Positions 17,539 to 26,023 are shown, counted from the stretch's first letter. The stretch: DNA of 64,000 nucleotides from Streptomyces sp. NBC_01298 (GCF_035978755.1 NZ_CP108414.1:4216001-4280000), one strand, 5' to 3'. The notes: generated by a model from the letters alone, not told the origin. Program-made: numbers and translations.

Positions 17539-18422
17539 CACCGCTCCCCCACCCGTACGATCCGCCGGCACCACAGCAGCCCCACCGTCTCCAGCACCGC
17601 GCCCGTGAGCAGGCAGCCCCACCCCACCGGCGTGTGCAGGAGCACCCGCAGCGGATCGGCCCCCAGCCCGGTTCCGATCAGCAGGCCGACTCCCGGGAGC
17701 AGGGCGAGCACCGCCGTCGTCGATCTCGCTCCCGTGAGCTGGGCGCGCAGTGATTCCTCCCGGTCCCGCTCGGCCCGCAGGGCCCCGTCCAGCCGGTCCA
17801 GTCCGGCGGCCAGCCCCGCGCCCCCGTCCACCGAGACCCGCCAGCAGGCGGCCATCGCCGCCAGGCCCTCCGCGCCGGGTTCCCGCGCCGTCTGCCGCAG
17901 TGCCGCCGCCACGTCCCCGCCGAAGGCCGCGGCCGCGAGGACCCCTGCCTCCGCGGCTCCCGGCCCGCCGGGGCCCGCCACCGTCCGGCGCATCGCCTCG
18001 GTCAGTGCCCGGCCCGGCTGCGCCCCGGCGCGGAGCTCGCCCACCACCGCGCCGCACAGGGCCACCACCTCGGCGGCCCGCGCCGTCCGGGCCCGCTCCC
18101 GCTGCCGGGCCCGGAGCCCGCGGCGCACCAGCGGCACCGCCGCCGCCCCCACGAGCAGCGGGATCACCGACCCGCCCAGCAGTGCGAGCGCCAGCCCCAC
18201 CCCGAGGCAGGCCCACTCCGGGCCACGCGCGGCCCGGACCCGGACTCCGGCCACCAGCCGCTCCCAGGGCGCCGGCCCCACCGGCTCCGGCGGCCCGGCC
18301 CCGGCCAGCACCGCCCCGGCCCGCCGGGACACCCCGTCGGCACCGGCCAGCGCCCAGGCCGCCGCCCCGGCGCAGAGGACCCCGGCGAACAGCGCCGGCG
18401 CCGCCACCGCCCCGGCACTCAC
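17538..18422 (-). CDS. TadB-like inner-membrane platform protein
   Basis: A 294-aa protein from GTG 18422, overlapping the TadA stop as GTGA. Helices lie near residues 5-25 and 75-105. A T2SSF domain with ALCGAVVGELRAGAQPGRAL follows, then two C-terminal membrane helices. It pairs with TadC to make the heteromeric platform of a Tad system. The position and overlap match the Rv3658c region of mycobacteria. The cargo in Streptomyces is not established. Confidence 0.8.
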   Translation of the reverse strand: MSAGAVAAPALFAGVLCAGAAAWALAGADGVSRRAGAVLAGAGPPEPVGPAPWERLVAGVRVRAARGPEWACLGVGLALALLGGSVIPLLVGAAAVPLVRRGLRARQRERARTARAAEVVALCGAVVGELRAGAQPGRALTEAMRRTVAGPGGPGAAEAGVLAAAAFGGDVAAALRQTAREPGAEGLAAMAACWRVSVDGGAGLAAGLDRLDGALRAERDREESLRAQLTGARSTTAVLALLPGVGLLIGTGLGADPLRVLLHTPVGWGCLLTGAVLETVGLLWCRRIVRVGER

Positions 18423-19567
18423 CGGGCACCTGCCAGCAGCGGGCGCAGCCGCTCCCAGCCCCGGTCCCGCACGAACCCCCGGGCGCCCCAGCGCAGCGCC
18501 GGTACGGTGACCACGAGCCCGGCGGAGTCCCGCTCCAGGACGTGCACCTCGGCGACCCGGCGCCGGCCGGCCCGGTCCCGTACCAGGTGGACCACCAGGG
18601 TCAGCGCGGCCGCCAACTGGCTGTGCAGGGCGGCCCGGTCGAGCCCGGCGGCAGTCCCGAGGGCCTCCAGCCGGGCCGGCACATGGGCGGCGGCATTCGC
18701 GTGGACGGTGCCGCAGCCGCCTTCGTGGCCCGTGTTGAGGGCGGCCAGCAGGTCGGCGACCTCGGCGCCGCGGACTTCGCCGACGACGAGGCGGTCCGGC
18801 CTCATCCGCAGCGCCTGGCGGACCAGGTCCGCGAGGGTGACCTGACCGGCACCCTCCTGGTTGGCCGGCCGGGTTTCCAGCCGCACCACGTGCGGATGGT
18901 CGGGCCGCAGCTCGGCCGAGTCCTCGGCGAGCACGATCCGCTCCCCGGGACCGACCAGCCCGAGCAGGGCACTGAGCAGGGTGGTCTTGCCGGTGCCCGT
19001 GCCTCCCGAGACCAGGAAGGACAGCCGGGCCCGCACCATGTCCCGCAGCAGCCTCTGCCCGCCGGGCGGCAGTGTCCCGGCCGCGACCAGCTCCTCCAGG
19101 GTGAAGGCGCGCGGCCGGACCACCCGCAGGGACAGGCATGCCGATCCGACGGCCACCGGAGGCAGGACGGCGTGCAGCCGGGTGCCGTCGGGCATCCGGG
19201 CGTCGACCCAGGGCCGGGCGTCGTCGAGTCGGCGCCCGGCGACGGCGGCGAGCCGCTGGGCAAGCCTGCGCACGGCGGCCGCGTCGGCGAAGGTCACGCC
19301 GGTCAGCTCCAGCCCGCCGCCGCGGTCCACCCACACCCGGTCGGGGGCCGCGACGAGGACGTCGGTGACCTCGGGGTCGGCGAGCAGGGGCTCCAGCGGG
19401 CCCGCGCCGACCAGTTCGGACCTCAGTTCCGCGGCGACGCCCAGCACTTCCGCGTCGCCCAGCAGCCTGCCCTGGGCGCGCAGGGCCGCCGCGACCCGCG
19501 CCGGGGTGGGATCCGCCCCGCTCTCGGCGAGCCGCTGGCGCACCGCGTCGAGGAGTACGGCGCTCAT
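18419..19567 (-). CDS. TadA/CpaF-type secretion ATPase
   Basis: A 382-aa cytoplasmic ATPase that powers pilus assembly. An N-terminal domain (about residues 1-150) precedes the RecA-like core. Walker A is GGTGTGKTT with Lys194. The Asp box ERIVLAEDSAEL, Walker B RPDRLVVGEVRGAE and the His box NTGHEGGCGTVHAN follow in order. ATG 19567 overlaps the upstream stop as ATGA. Family members form hexamers under the TadB/TadC platform. It corresponds to the Rv3659c position. Confidence 0.93.
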   Translation of the reverse strand: MSAVLLDAVRQRLAESGADPTPARVAAALRAQGRLLGDAEVLGVAAELRSELVGAGPLEPLLADPEVTDVLVAAPDRVWVDRGGGLELTGVTFADAAAVRRLAQRLAAVAGRRLDDARPWVDARMPDGTRLHAVLPPVAVGSACLSLRVVRPRAFTLEELVAAGTLPPGGQRLLRDMVRARLSFLVSGGTGTGKTTLLSALLGLVGPGERIVLAEDSAELRPDHPHVVRLETRPANQEGAGQVTLADLVRQALRMRPDRLVVGEVRGAEVADLLAALNTGHEGGCGTVHANAAAHVPARLEALGTAAGLDRAALHSQLAAALTLVVHLVRDRAGRRRVAEVHVLERDSAGLVVTVPALRWGARGFVRDRGWERLRPLLAGAR

Positions 19568-20817
19568 GCCGACACCCCCTGGGCGGAGCCGAGCGCGCGC
19601 TGCCAGAAGCCGTCGCAGAAGCGGGCGAGGGCGCCCCGACCGTGTGCCCCCGGGGGCTCGCCCTCGGCCACCCGGCCCGGGAGCCCCACTTCCACCGGCA
19701 CCTCGCCGGCCAGGGGAACCCCCAGCAGTCCGGCGACGGCCTCCGCGTCGAGTCCGCCGGGCGCGGGGCCCCGTACGACCACGCGGACGTCCCGGGCCAC
19801 CATCCGGACCCCGGCGGCCACCCGGCCGGCCGCGGCCACCGCGCGCAGCTCGCCCCGCACCACCATGAGCACCAGGTCCAGCTGTGCGAGCACCTCGGCG
19901 ACGGCTTCGTCGACCCGGCGCGGCAGGTCGACCACGACGACCCCGCCCCGGCGCCGCGCGGCGGCCACCACCGAGCGCATCGCGGCGGGCGGCACCACCA
20001 CACGGTCGCCGCGGTCCCAGCTGAGCACCCGCAGGGCGTGCAGCTCGGGCAGGGACTCCGCCAGTGCTCCGGCGCCGACGCGGCCGCGCGAGGCGGCGAA
20101 GTCGGGCCAGCGCAGTCCTTCGGCGGCTTCGCCTCCCAGGAGGACGTCCATCCCGCCGCCGAGGGGGTCGCCGTCGATGAGGATGGTCCGCTCCCCGGCG
20201 CGGGCGGCCCGCAGGGCCAGGGCGCAGGCGAGGGTGGAGGCTCCGGCTCCGCCGCTGCCCCCGATCACCCCGACCGTGAGGGCGGGCCTCCCGGCCCCCT
20301 CGACCACATCGGCGATCCGGTCGACGAGCAGGCCCTCGGCGTCGGGGAGGGTCAGCACCTCCTCGGCGCCGATCTCCACCGCCCGCTGCCAGACACGGGG
20401 GTCGTCCAGGTCCCGGCCGACGAGGAAGACTCCGGCCCGCCGGGGCGCGCCGCGCACCCGCCGGGCGGCATCGTCGCCGACGAGGACGAGCGGCGCCGTC
20501 TCCCAGCCGACGCCCGCGACGCCCCCGGCGCCTCCGACGCCTCCGATACCGGCGATGCCCGGGACCCCCGCGGCGCCCCCGTTCCTCCCGTCGCCGCCCT
20601 CACGACCGGCTCCGCTTTGCTCGGGCACCGCATGGTGCACATGCGGCTCGGCCCCCGCGGCGGCGCACAGCCGCAGCAGGTCGTCGAGCAGCAGGGGGTC
20701 CTCGGTGATGATCAGCGGCCGTCCACCGGCGGCCACGGGCCCGCCGGCCCCGGGATTCAGCCTGTCCCCGCCGTCCACCGCGAGATCCCGGACTTCACAC
20801 GACTTCGATCCAGCCAC
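19564..20817 (-). CDS. CpaE/Ssd-like MinD-family ATPase, first gene of the Tad operon
   Basis: A 417-aa protein from GTG 20817 with AGGAGGCGGAG upstream. Residues about 35-165 form a receiver-like N-terminal domain, interrupted by a Gly/Ala/Val-rich low-complexity stretch near residues 75-105. The C-terminal part is a ParA/MinD ATPase with deviant Walker A VIGGSGGAGAST. The mycobacterial counterpart Rv3660c was named Ssd for effects on septation; CpaE proteins position Tad machinery at cell poles. Positioning the pilus assembly apparatus is the best guess; a septation role is possible. All genes down to the TadC gene overlap, so this is the operon head. Confidence 0.82.
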   Translation of the reverse strand: MAGSKSCEVRDLAVDGGDRLNPGAGGPVAAGGRPLIITEDPLLLDDLLRLCAAAGAEPHVHHAVPEQSGAGREGGDGRNGGAAGVPGIAGIGGVGGAGGVAGVGWETAPLVLVGDDAARRVRGAPRRAGVFLVGRDLDDPRVWQRAVEIGAEEVLTLPDAEGLLVDRIADVVEGAGRPALTVGVIGGSGGAGASTLACALALRAARAGERTILIDGDPLGGGMDVLLGGEAAEGLRWPDFAASRGRVGAGALAESLPELHALRVLSWDRGDRVVVPPAAMRSVVAAARRRGGVVVVDLPRRVDEAVAEVLAQLDLVLMVVRGELRAVAAAGRVAAGVRMVARDVRVVVRGPAPGGLDAEAVAGLLGVPLAGEVPVEVGLPGRVAEGEPPGAHGRGALARFCDGFWQRALGSAQGVSA

Positions 20818-21259
20818 GATCTCCGCCTCCTTCTCACCGCAAATCCAGCGCCGCGGACTTCGCGGCCGGAATCACCGTGACGGGATCGGGGAAAAGAAGT
20901 GGATCTTGCTCTAAAACCGTGGACAGCCACCCCATTGTGAATAACCCACTCACCCCAACAGGTGAGTTCCGGAGCGCGCCGGAACGACTACGCACCGTGA
21001 CGAGTTCGGGAGGGTGAGGGCCTTCGACGCGCAGGCCCCTCGAAGACGAGGAGGCCTGAGAAATGATCACTTGGGGTCGAAAGCAGGGACGCGAACCGCG
21101 TCCGGACATGCGACGACCCCCGCCGGGGGGGAGAGCGGGGGTCGTCCCCACGGTCCGACTCGGGGGGGGAGGAGCCAGACCGGGTTAGCACGGTCGCGAA
21201 CGATCCGTGACTTCCATGGTGTACCCGAGAGGCTTCTCAGGCAAACCCACGCGCCGCAC
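20818..21259. other. Divergent intergenic region with stacked inverted repeats
   Basis: Three hairpins follow one another: 21031-21057 (AGGCC-CCTC arms), about 21087-21103 (GGACGCG-AAC-CGCGTCC) and 21112-21146 (perfect 12-bp GACGACCCCCGC stem). They lie between the Tad operon start and the HAD gene, so none is obviously an operon terminator. A leader or small RNA is possible; strand undecided. Confidence 0.35.
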
Positions 21260-21287
21260 TTTACGCCGAATGGTGGGCGCATATGCT
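21260..21287 (+). promoter_or_regulatory. Promoter for the HAD hydrolase gene
   Basis: TTTACG and TATGCT separated by 16 bases. The hexamer TATGCT (21282-21287) ends six bases before GTG 21294, which predicts a leaderless mRNA. Confidence 0.5.
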
Positions 21288-21293
21288 CGGGTC

Positions 21294-22139
21294 GTGGAAA
21301 ATCAGCCCTTGCCGCACTCCTTGCCTCGCACCGCAGCCTTCTTCGACCTGGACAAGACGGTCATTGCGAAGTCGAGCACTCTGACGTTCAGCAAGTCCTT
21401 CTACCAGGGCGGCCTGATCAACCGGAGGGCCGTGCTGCGTACGGCCTACACGCAGTTCATCTTTCTGGCCGGCGGCGCCGACCACGACCAGATGGAGCGG
21501 ATGCGGGAGTACCTGTCCGCCCTCTGCAAGGGGTGGAACGTGCAGCAGGTCCGGGAGATCGTCGCCGAGACCCTGCACGACCTCATCGACCCGCTGATCT
21601 ACGACGAGGCCGCCTCCCTCATCGAGGCCCATCACACCGCGGGCCGCGACGTGGTGATCGTGTCCACGTCCGGCGCCGAAGTCGTCGAGCCCATCGGCGA
21701 GATGCTCGGCGCCGACCGGGTCGTCGCCACGCGGATGGTCGTGGGCGAGGACGGCTGCTTCACCGGCGAGATCGAGTACTACGCCTACGGCCCCACCAAG
21801 GCGGAGGCCGTACGGGAACTGGCGGAGTCCGAGGGGTACGACCTCGCGCGCTGCTACGCGTACAGCGACTCGGCCACCGACATCCCGATGCTGGAGGCGG
21901 TCGGGCACCCGCACGCGGTCAACCCCGACCGGGCGCTGCGACGGGAAGCCGTGGCGCGCGCGTGGCCGGTGCTGATGTTCAACCGGCCGGTGCGGCTCAA
22001 GCAGCGGCTGCCCGGACTGTCGATGCCCGCACGGCCGGCGCTGGTCGCCGCCGCGGCGGTGGGCGCGGCCGCGGTCACCGCCGGGCTGGTCTGGTACGCG
22101 AGCCGACGCCGCGCACTGGCGGCCGCCGCGACCCGCTGA
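21294..22139 (+). CDS. HAD-superfamily phosphatase (HAD-IB, CicA-like) with C-terminal membrane helix
   Basis: A 281-aa protein from GTG 21294. Motif I FFDLDKTVI provides the catalytic Asp pair; motif II is VIVSTSGAE; motif III/IV includes YAYSDSATDIPML. The C-terminal PALVAAAAVGAAAVTAGLVW is a membrane anchor, with an Arg-rich end in the cytoplasm. It resembles S. coelicolor SCO3558, annotated as linked to morphological differentiation, and Rv3661. The subfamily dephosphorylates phosphoserine or lysophosphatidic acid-like substrates; the real substrate is unknown. Earlier in-frame starts exist (21207) but would cover the promoter. Confidence 0.85.
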   Translation: MENQPLPHSLPRTAAFFDLDKTVIAKSSTLTFSKSFYQGGLINRRAVLRTAYTQFIFLAGGADHDQMERMREYLSALCKGWNVQQVREIVAETLHDLIDPLIYDEAASLIEAHHTAGRDVVIVSTSGAEVVEPIGEMLGADRVVATRMVVGEDGCFTGEIEYYAYGPTKAEAVRELAESEGYDLARCYAYSDSATDIPMLEAVGHPHAVNPDRALRREAVARAWPVLMFNRPVRLKQRLPGLSMPARPALVAAAAVGAAAVTAGLVWYASRRRALAAAATR

Positions 22140-22310
22140 CCTGGCCACGGACACCCGCTGACCTGCAAGGACATCGGGTGTCCCATACGCCCCGGTCCGC
22201 ACCGGAAAGCAAAGAAATGTGGCCAGGGGTTTCGCTCCACTCCGAAGCGGAGTACAAAGGAGTCAAGGCCCGCGAGACCAAAGAACATCCGAGAGGATCA
22301 TCTTTAAAAC

Positions 22311-22459
22311 GCAGTATGGCCCACGGACCGAAAAGCATGAACGCCGAGCACCCACGCGACGTCGACCCGTCGATTACGGGCCAGCCGCACCAGGTGACGG
22401 GCAAAGCTCCCGACCTGATGGGCAATCATCGAGGACGCTTGGTAACTGGGCGTAAGTGC
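22311..22459 (+). ncRNA. 6S-like regulatory RNA (scr3559 counterpart)
   Basis: The region folds into one long rod. Closing pairs are 22311-22313 with 22457-22459, 22319-22323 with 22447-22451, 22327-22329 with 22441-22443 and 22333-22336 with 22437-22440. A symmetric central bubble of 14 nt on each side (22337-22350 and 22423-22436) follows. Beyond it 22351-22354 pairs with 22419-22422, 22361-22364 with 22411-22414 and 22366-22371 with 22396-22401. This is the layout of 6S RNA, which binds RNA polymerase as an open-promoter mimic. S. coelicolor has a 6S-like RNA, scr3559, between SCO3558 and SCO3559, and the flanking genes match. Strand and exact ends are inferred; the 5' end may lie near 22265. 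Confidence 0.6.
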
Positions 22460-22461
22460 CA

Positions 22462-22493
22462 GCGGCGACACCAGAGCAATACGGTGTCGCCGC
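22462..22493. terminator. Hairpin between the 6S-like RNA and the Fic-like gene
   Basis: Perfect 11-bp GCGGCGACACC stem with a 10-nt loop. It lies directly after the predicted RNA and 49 bases after the stop of the minus-strand gene, so it could end either transcript. Confidence 0.6.
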
Positions 22494-22541
22494 AACCCAT
22501 GTCCGGCCCCGATCGGGTCGCCCCCGGGCGGCGGCAGAGCC

Positions 22542-23432
22542 TCAGGCCGCGCCGCGCTGGAGCGCCTCACAGACCGCCGTCGACTCCCGGACCCCGAGTT
22601 CGATCGCGCGGCCGCAGTGCGCGATCCACGCCGACATCCCCTCCGCGGTGCCGGAGACGTAGCCCTTGAAGGCCTCCAGGTAAGCGTCCCGCCCCTGTTC
22701 CGCGTGGCCGACCTCCGCGGGACAGATCGCCTTCGGGTCCAGACCGCTGTTGATCAGCACGATCCGCTCCGCCGTCCGCGCCACCAGGCCGTTGTACGAA
22801 CCGAACGGACGCAGCGCCAGCAGCTCGCCGTGCACCACGGCCGCCGTGATCAGCGCCGGGGCGGAGCCGCCCGCGATGATCAGGCCGGAGAGCCCCTCCA
22901 GCCGGCCCGCCACCTCCTGCGCGTCGGGCAGGGGCAGGTCGATCAGCGGCTCGTCCACCGGCTCACCGGCCAGCCGCGGCCGGCCGACCACGTCACCGTC
23001 GGCCGTGGAGCCGCAGGCCACCAGGTGGAGCCGCGCCAGGACCCGTAGCGGCGACTGGCGCCAGATGCTGAGCAGTTGGCCCGCCTCCGCCGTCAGGCGC
23101 AGGGCCGCGCCCACCGTGCGCGCCTCCGGCTCCGAGCCGAAGTCGGACCGGCGGCGGACCTCCTCCAGCGCCCAGTCGGCCCCGGACAGCGCCGCGCTGC
23201 CGCGGGCTCCGCGCAGTGCGGCCTCCGAGGCGACCGCCCCGGCGCGGCGGCGCATGACGCGGTGGCCGTAGACCCGGTCCACGGCCTTGCGTACGGAATC
23301 CACGGACTCGGCGACGCCCGGCAGACCGGCCAGCGGGGCGAGCGGATCGGCGGCGGCGGCTCCAGAAGGGGCCGGGGCGGCGGAAGCAGAGGCGCTACTC
23401 ATAAGTAAGGAGCCTACGCACTGCTCCCCCAT
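22542..23432 (-). CDS. Degenerate Fic-domain-like protein (SCO3559 position)
   Basis: Up to 296 aa from ATG 23432, which has an ideal AAGGAGGGG eight bases upstream; ATG 23402 would give 286 aa but lacks a Shine-Dalgarno. The longer form includes a TTA leucine codon at 23406-23408. The Fic core is recognisable near the C-terminal third (HGELLALRPFGSYNGLVAR). The signature HPFxxGNGRxxR is altered: the catalytic His is Arg, the first Gly is Tyr and the first Arg is Leu. AMP transfer by the usual mechanism seems impossible. The N-terminal half is Ala/Arg-rich and helical. Function is unknown; homologues have been labelled oxidoreductase without clear basis. Confidence 0.7.
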   Translation of the reverse strand: MGEQCVGSLLMSSASASAAPAPSGAAAADPLAPLAGLPGVAESVDSVRKAVDRVYGHRVMRRRAGAVASEAALRGARGSAALSGADWALEEVRRRSDFGSEPEARTVGAALRLTAEAGQLLSIWRQSPLRVLARLHLVACGSTADGDVVGRPRLAGEPVDEPLIDLPLPDAQEVAGRLEGLSGLIIAGGSAPALITAAVVHGELLALRPFGSYNGLVARTAERIVLINSGLDPKAICPAEVGHAEQGRDAYLEAFKGYVSGTAEGMSAWIAHCGRAIELGVRESTAVCEALQRGAA

Positions 23433-23497
23433 AGCACCGACCCCTCCTTGGAGTGGTCTTCTTCACTCAGGCATACAACACAAAGCCACCGACCCAC

Positions 23498-23503
23498 TAC
23501 GCT
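23498..23503 (+). promoter_or_regulatory. -10-like hexamer TACGCT before the CooC-like gene
   Basis: Eight bases separate it from ATG 23512. No ribosome binding site is present, so the mRNA is probably leaderless. Confidence 0.4.
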
Positions 23504-23511
23504 TCGTGAAC

Positions 23512-24522
23512 ATGAAGATCGCTTTCGTGGGGAAGGGCGGCAGCGGCAAGACCACGCTGTCCTCCCTTTTCATCCGCCACCTCGCCTCCAATGAAGCCCG
23601 TGTCGTCGCGGTGGACGCCGACATCAACCAGCACCTGGGCGCCGCGCTCGGACTCAGCGAGGACGACGCGGCCTCGCTGCCCGCGCTGGGCGCGCACCTG
23701 CCCCTCATCAAGGACTACCTGCGCGGATCCAACCCGCGCATCGCCTCCGCCGACACGATGATCAAGACCACGCCGCCCGGCACCGGCTCCCGGCTGCTGC
23801 GCGTCGACGAGGACAACCCCGTCTACGACGCCTGCGCGCGCACCCTGACGCTGGACGGAGAACCCGTACGGCTGATGGCGACGGGGCCGTTCACCGAGTC
23901 CGACCTGGGCGTGGCCTGCTACCACTCCAAGGTCGGCGCGGTCGAGCTCTGCCTCAACCACCTCGCCGACGGCCCGGACGAGTACGTCGTGGTCGACATG
24001 ACGGCCGGCTCCGACTCCTTCGCCTCCGGCATGTTCACCCGCTTCGACGTGACCTTCCTGGTCGCCGAACCGACCCGCAAGGGCGTCTCCGTCTACCGCC
24101 AGTACAAGGAGTACGCGCGGGACTTCGGGATCACGCTCAAGGTCGTCGGCAACAAGGTGCAGGGCCCGGAGGACATCGAGTTCCTCCAGGACGAGGCCGG
24201 TGAGGATCTGCTGGTCACCGTCGGACAGTCGGACTGGGTGCGGGCGATGGAGAAGGGCCGCCCGGCCGCCTTCGAGCTGCTGGAGGCCACCAACCGGCTG
24301 GCCCTGCAGGCGCTGCAGGACGCCGCGGACGACTCGTACGCGCACCGCGACTGGGAGCGGTACACCGAGCAGATGGTCCACTTCCACCTGCGCAACGCCG
24401 AGAGCTGGGGCAACGCGAAGACCGGGATCGACCTGGCGGAACAGGTCGACCCCGGATTCGTCCTACGGGAGCTGCTCACTCCTCGTTCTGACTCGCCTCT
24501 GCCGGCTCCGCAGCCGGCTTGA
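23512..24522 (+). CDS. CooC/MinD-like P-loop ATPase
   Basis: A 336-aa protein from ATG 23512. It begins directly with MKIAFVGKGGSGKTTLSS, a deviant Walker A with the signature Lys, and continues with VVAVDADINQHLG and DEYVVVDMTAGSDSFASG, as in CooC-type nickel-insertion ATPases and other MinD relatives. No carbon monoxide dehydrogenase or nickel enzyme gene is nearby, so the partner is unknown. The 3' end overlaps the convergent lipoprotein gene by 47 bases (24476-24522), so both genes share sequence at their stops. Confidence 0.78.
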   Translation: MKIAFVGKGGSGKTTLSSLFIRHLASNEARVVAVDADINQHLGAALGLSEDDAASLPALGAHLPLIKDYLRGSNPRIASADTMIKTTPPGTGSRLLRVDEDNPVYDACARTLTLDGEPVRLMATGPFTESDLGVACYHSKVGAVELCLNHLADGPDEYVVVDMTAGSDSFASGMFTRFDVTFLVAEPTRKGVSVYRQYKEYARDFGITLKVVGNKVQGPEDIEFLQDEAGEDLLVTVGQSDWVRAMEKGRPAAFELLEATNRLALQALQDAADDSYAHRDWERYTEQMVHFHLRNAESWGNAKTGIDLAEQVDPGFVLRELLTPRSDSPLPAPQPA

Positions 24523-25825
24523 CCCCGGCGGGGGCGGCCGGCTTGGCCGGCGGCCCCGCCGTCAGGAACTTGCCCCAGCCCTCCTTCGGCGCCTCGCCGA
24601 CGTCGAGGGTGCGCATCCACTCCAGGGCCTTCGGGTCCTGGGCGTCCAGCCAGTCCACGAGCTCGCGGAAGGGCACGCAGCGGACGTCCTTCTGCGTGCA
24701 CATGGTCTTGATGGAGTCCTCGACGGCGCGCATGTAGGTGCCGCCGTTCCAGGATTCGAAGTGGTTGCCGATGATCAGCGGCGCGCGGTTGCCCTGGTAG
24801 GTCCGCTCGAAGGCCTTGGCCAGTCCGTCGCGCATCTGCTCACCCCAGTACGCGTGCTGGGAGGGGTCGCCCTGCGTGGTCGTACCGGACTGGTTGACCA
24901 GGTAGTTGTAGTCCATGCTGAGCGTCTCGAAGGCGCGGCCCGGCATGGGGACCAGCTGGAGCGGGATGTCCCAGAGGCCGTCCGTCTTCTTCGGCCAGAT
25001 CTGCTTGCTGATGCCGCTGGAGTCGTAGCGGAAGCCGCCCATCTCCTTGGCCGCCAGCATGAAGTTCTTCTGGCCTTCGAGGCAGGGGGTGCGGGCCCCG
25101 ATCATCTCCTTCTCGTAGTCGAAGGGGAGCGCCTCCATGCCCGCCAGCGCCGGAGAGTTCGTCTTCCAGTTCTTGACGAACGACTTCGCCTGGTTGATCT
25201 CGCTCTTCCACTCCCCCACCGACCAGGTCCCGACGCCGCCCTCGGGTCCGCAGAAGTGGCCGTTGAAGTGGGTGCCGATCTCGTTCCCCTCCAGCCAGGC
25301 CCCGCGCACCTGCTCGGCGGTGTCCTTGATGCCCTGGGGGTCGCCGAAGCCGATGTCGGAGCGGCCCGCGGAGTGCTGGGGAGCGGTGTAGAGGGAACGC
25401 TTCTCCTCCGGGAGCATGTACACGCCGCTGAGGAAGTACGTCATACGGGCGTTGTACTTCTTGCCCACCTCACGGAAATGCGAGAACAGCTTCTGGCTGT
25501 CCTCTCCCGCCCCGTCCCACGAATACACGACGAACTGGGGTGGCTTTTCGCCCGGCTTCAGCTTCTCCGCCTTCCGTACGTTCGGCTGCAGCCCGGTGTA
25601 CGCGGTCGAGCCGTCCCCGATGAGCCGCTTGACGCTGCCCGGAGCCGGGCCTTCCGGCGCGGGGGCGCCCTTCTTGGCCGCCTGACCTCCGGGGGCCGGA
25701 CGGCCGGCGGGCTCCGAGGTGCTGCACCCGGCCACTCCCAGGACCAGCGCCGTGGCCACCAGGCCGCCGGCGATCCTCTTCCCGGCGGCCTTCTTCGTGG
25801 CGGGCCTCTTCGTGGTGGCAGTCAT
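24476..25825 (-). CDS. Polysaccharide-deacetylase-like lipoprotein
   Basis: A 449-aa protein from ATG 25825 with GAAGAGG upstream. A Lys/Arg-rich N-region, a hydrophobic stretch and the lipobox VAGC give lipidation near residue 33. After a Pro/Gly/Ala linker the mature domain contains VYSWDGAGED and GNEIGTHFNGHFCG, resembling the metal-binding Asp and His motifs of NodB-type deacetylases, and late motifs IGNHFESWNGG and FRELVDWLD. Cell-wall or glycan deacetylation outside the membrane is likely but substrate unknown. The Ala/Pro/Glu tail lies inside the overlap with the convergent ATPase gene. Confidence 0.72.
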   Translation of the reverse strand: MTATTKRPATKKAAGKRIAGGLVATALVLGVAGCSTSEPAGRPAPGGQAAKKGAPAPEGPAPGSVKRLIGDGSTAYTGLQPNVRKAEKLKPGEKPPQFVVYSWDGAGEDSQKLFSHFREVGKKYNARMTYFLSGVYMLPEEKRSLYTAPQHSAGRSDIGFGDPQGIKDTAEQVRGAWLEGNEIGTHFNGHFCGPEGGVGTWSVGEWKSEINQAKSFVKNWKTNSPALAGMEALPFDYEKEMIGARTPCLEGQKNFMLAAKEMGGFRYDSSGISKQIWPKKTDGLWDIPLQLVPMPGRAFETLSMDYNYLVNQSGTTTQGDPSQHAYWGEQMRDGLAKAFERTYQGNRAPLIIGNHFESWNGGTYMRAVEDSIKTMCTQKDVRCVPFRELVDWLDAQDPKALEWMRTLDVGEAPKEGWGKFLTAGPPAKPAAPAGVKPAAEPAEASQNEE

Positions 25826-25994
25826 CCGCCGCACCTCTTCCCTCGCAGTTCCATCGCAGGACTTCCGCGCCGCAACGTCCCATGCGGTCCGTTTTAAGGA
25901 AGGTGTGACAAGCCGGACTAAATGCCTAATCACTCGTGAGCGCTAATTCCTAGGCCGTTTGCCCGCATTGCCCCCCACCGGGCTTTACTCTCCA

Positions 25995-26023
25995 TTACCG
26001 TTCGTTTACCGAGTGTTGATAAT
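25995..26023 (+). promoter_or_regulatory. Possible promoter of the SulP-carbonic anhydrase gene
   Basis: TTACCG and GATAAT with a 17-bp spacer in an AT-richer stretch. The -10 ends 37 bases before the ATG. Confidence 0.35.

Noticed and set aside
15283..18510. Long plus-strand open frame across the Tad operon
   Set aside because: Its translation is Pro/Ala/Arg-rich low complexity; the minus strand shows overlapping, recognisable Tad genes.
22219..22455. Open frame over the 6S-like region
   Set aside because: Third-position GC is poor for this genome, and the RNA structure explains the conservation-like signal better.
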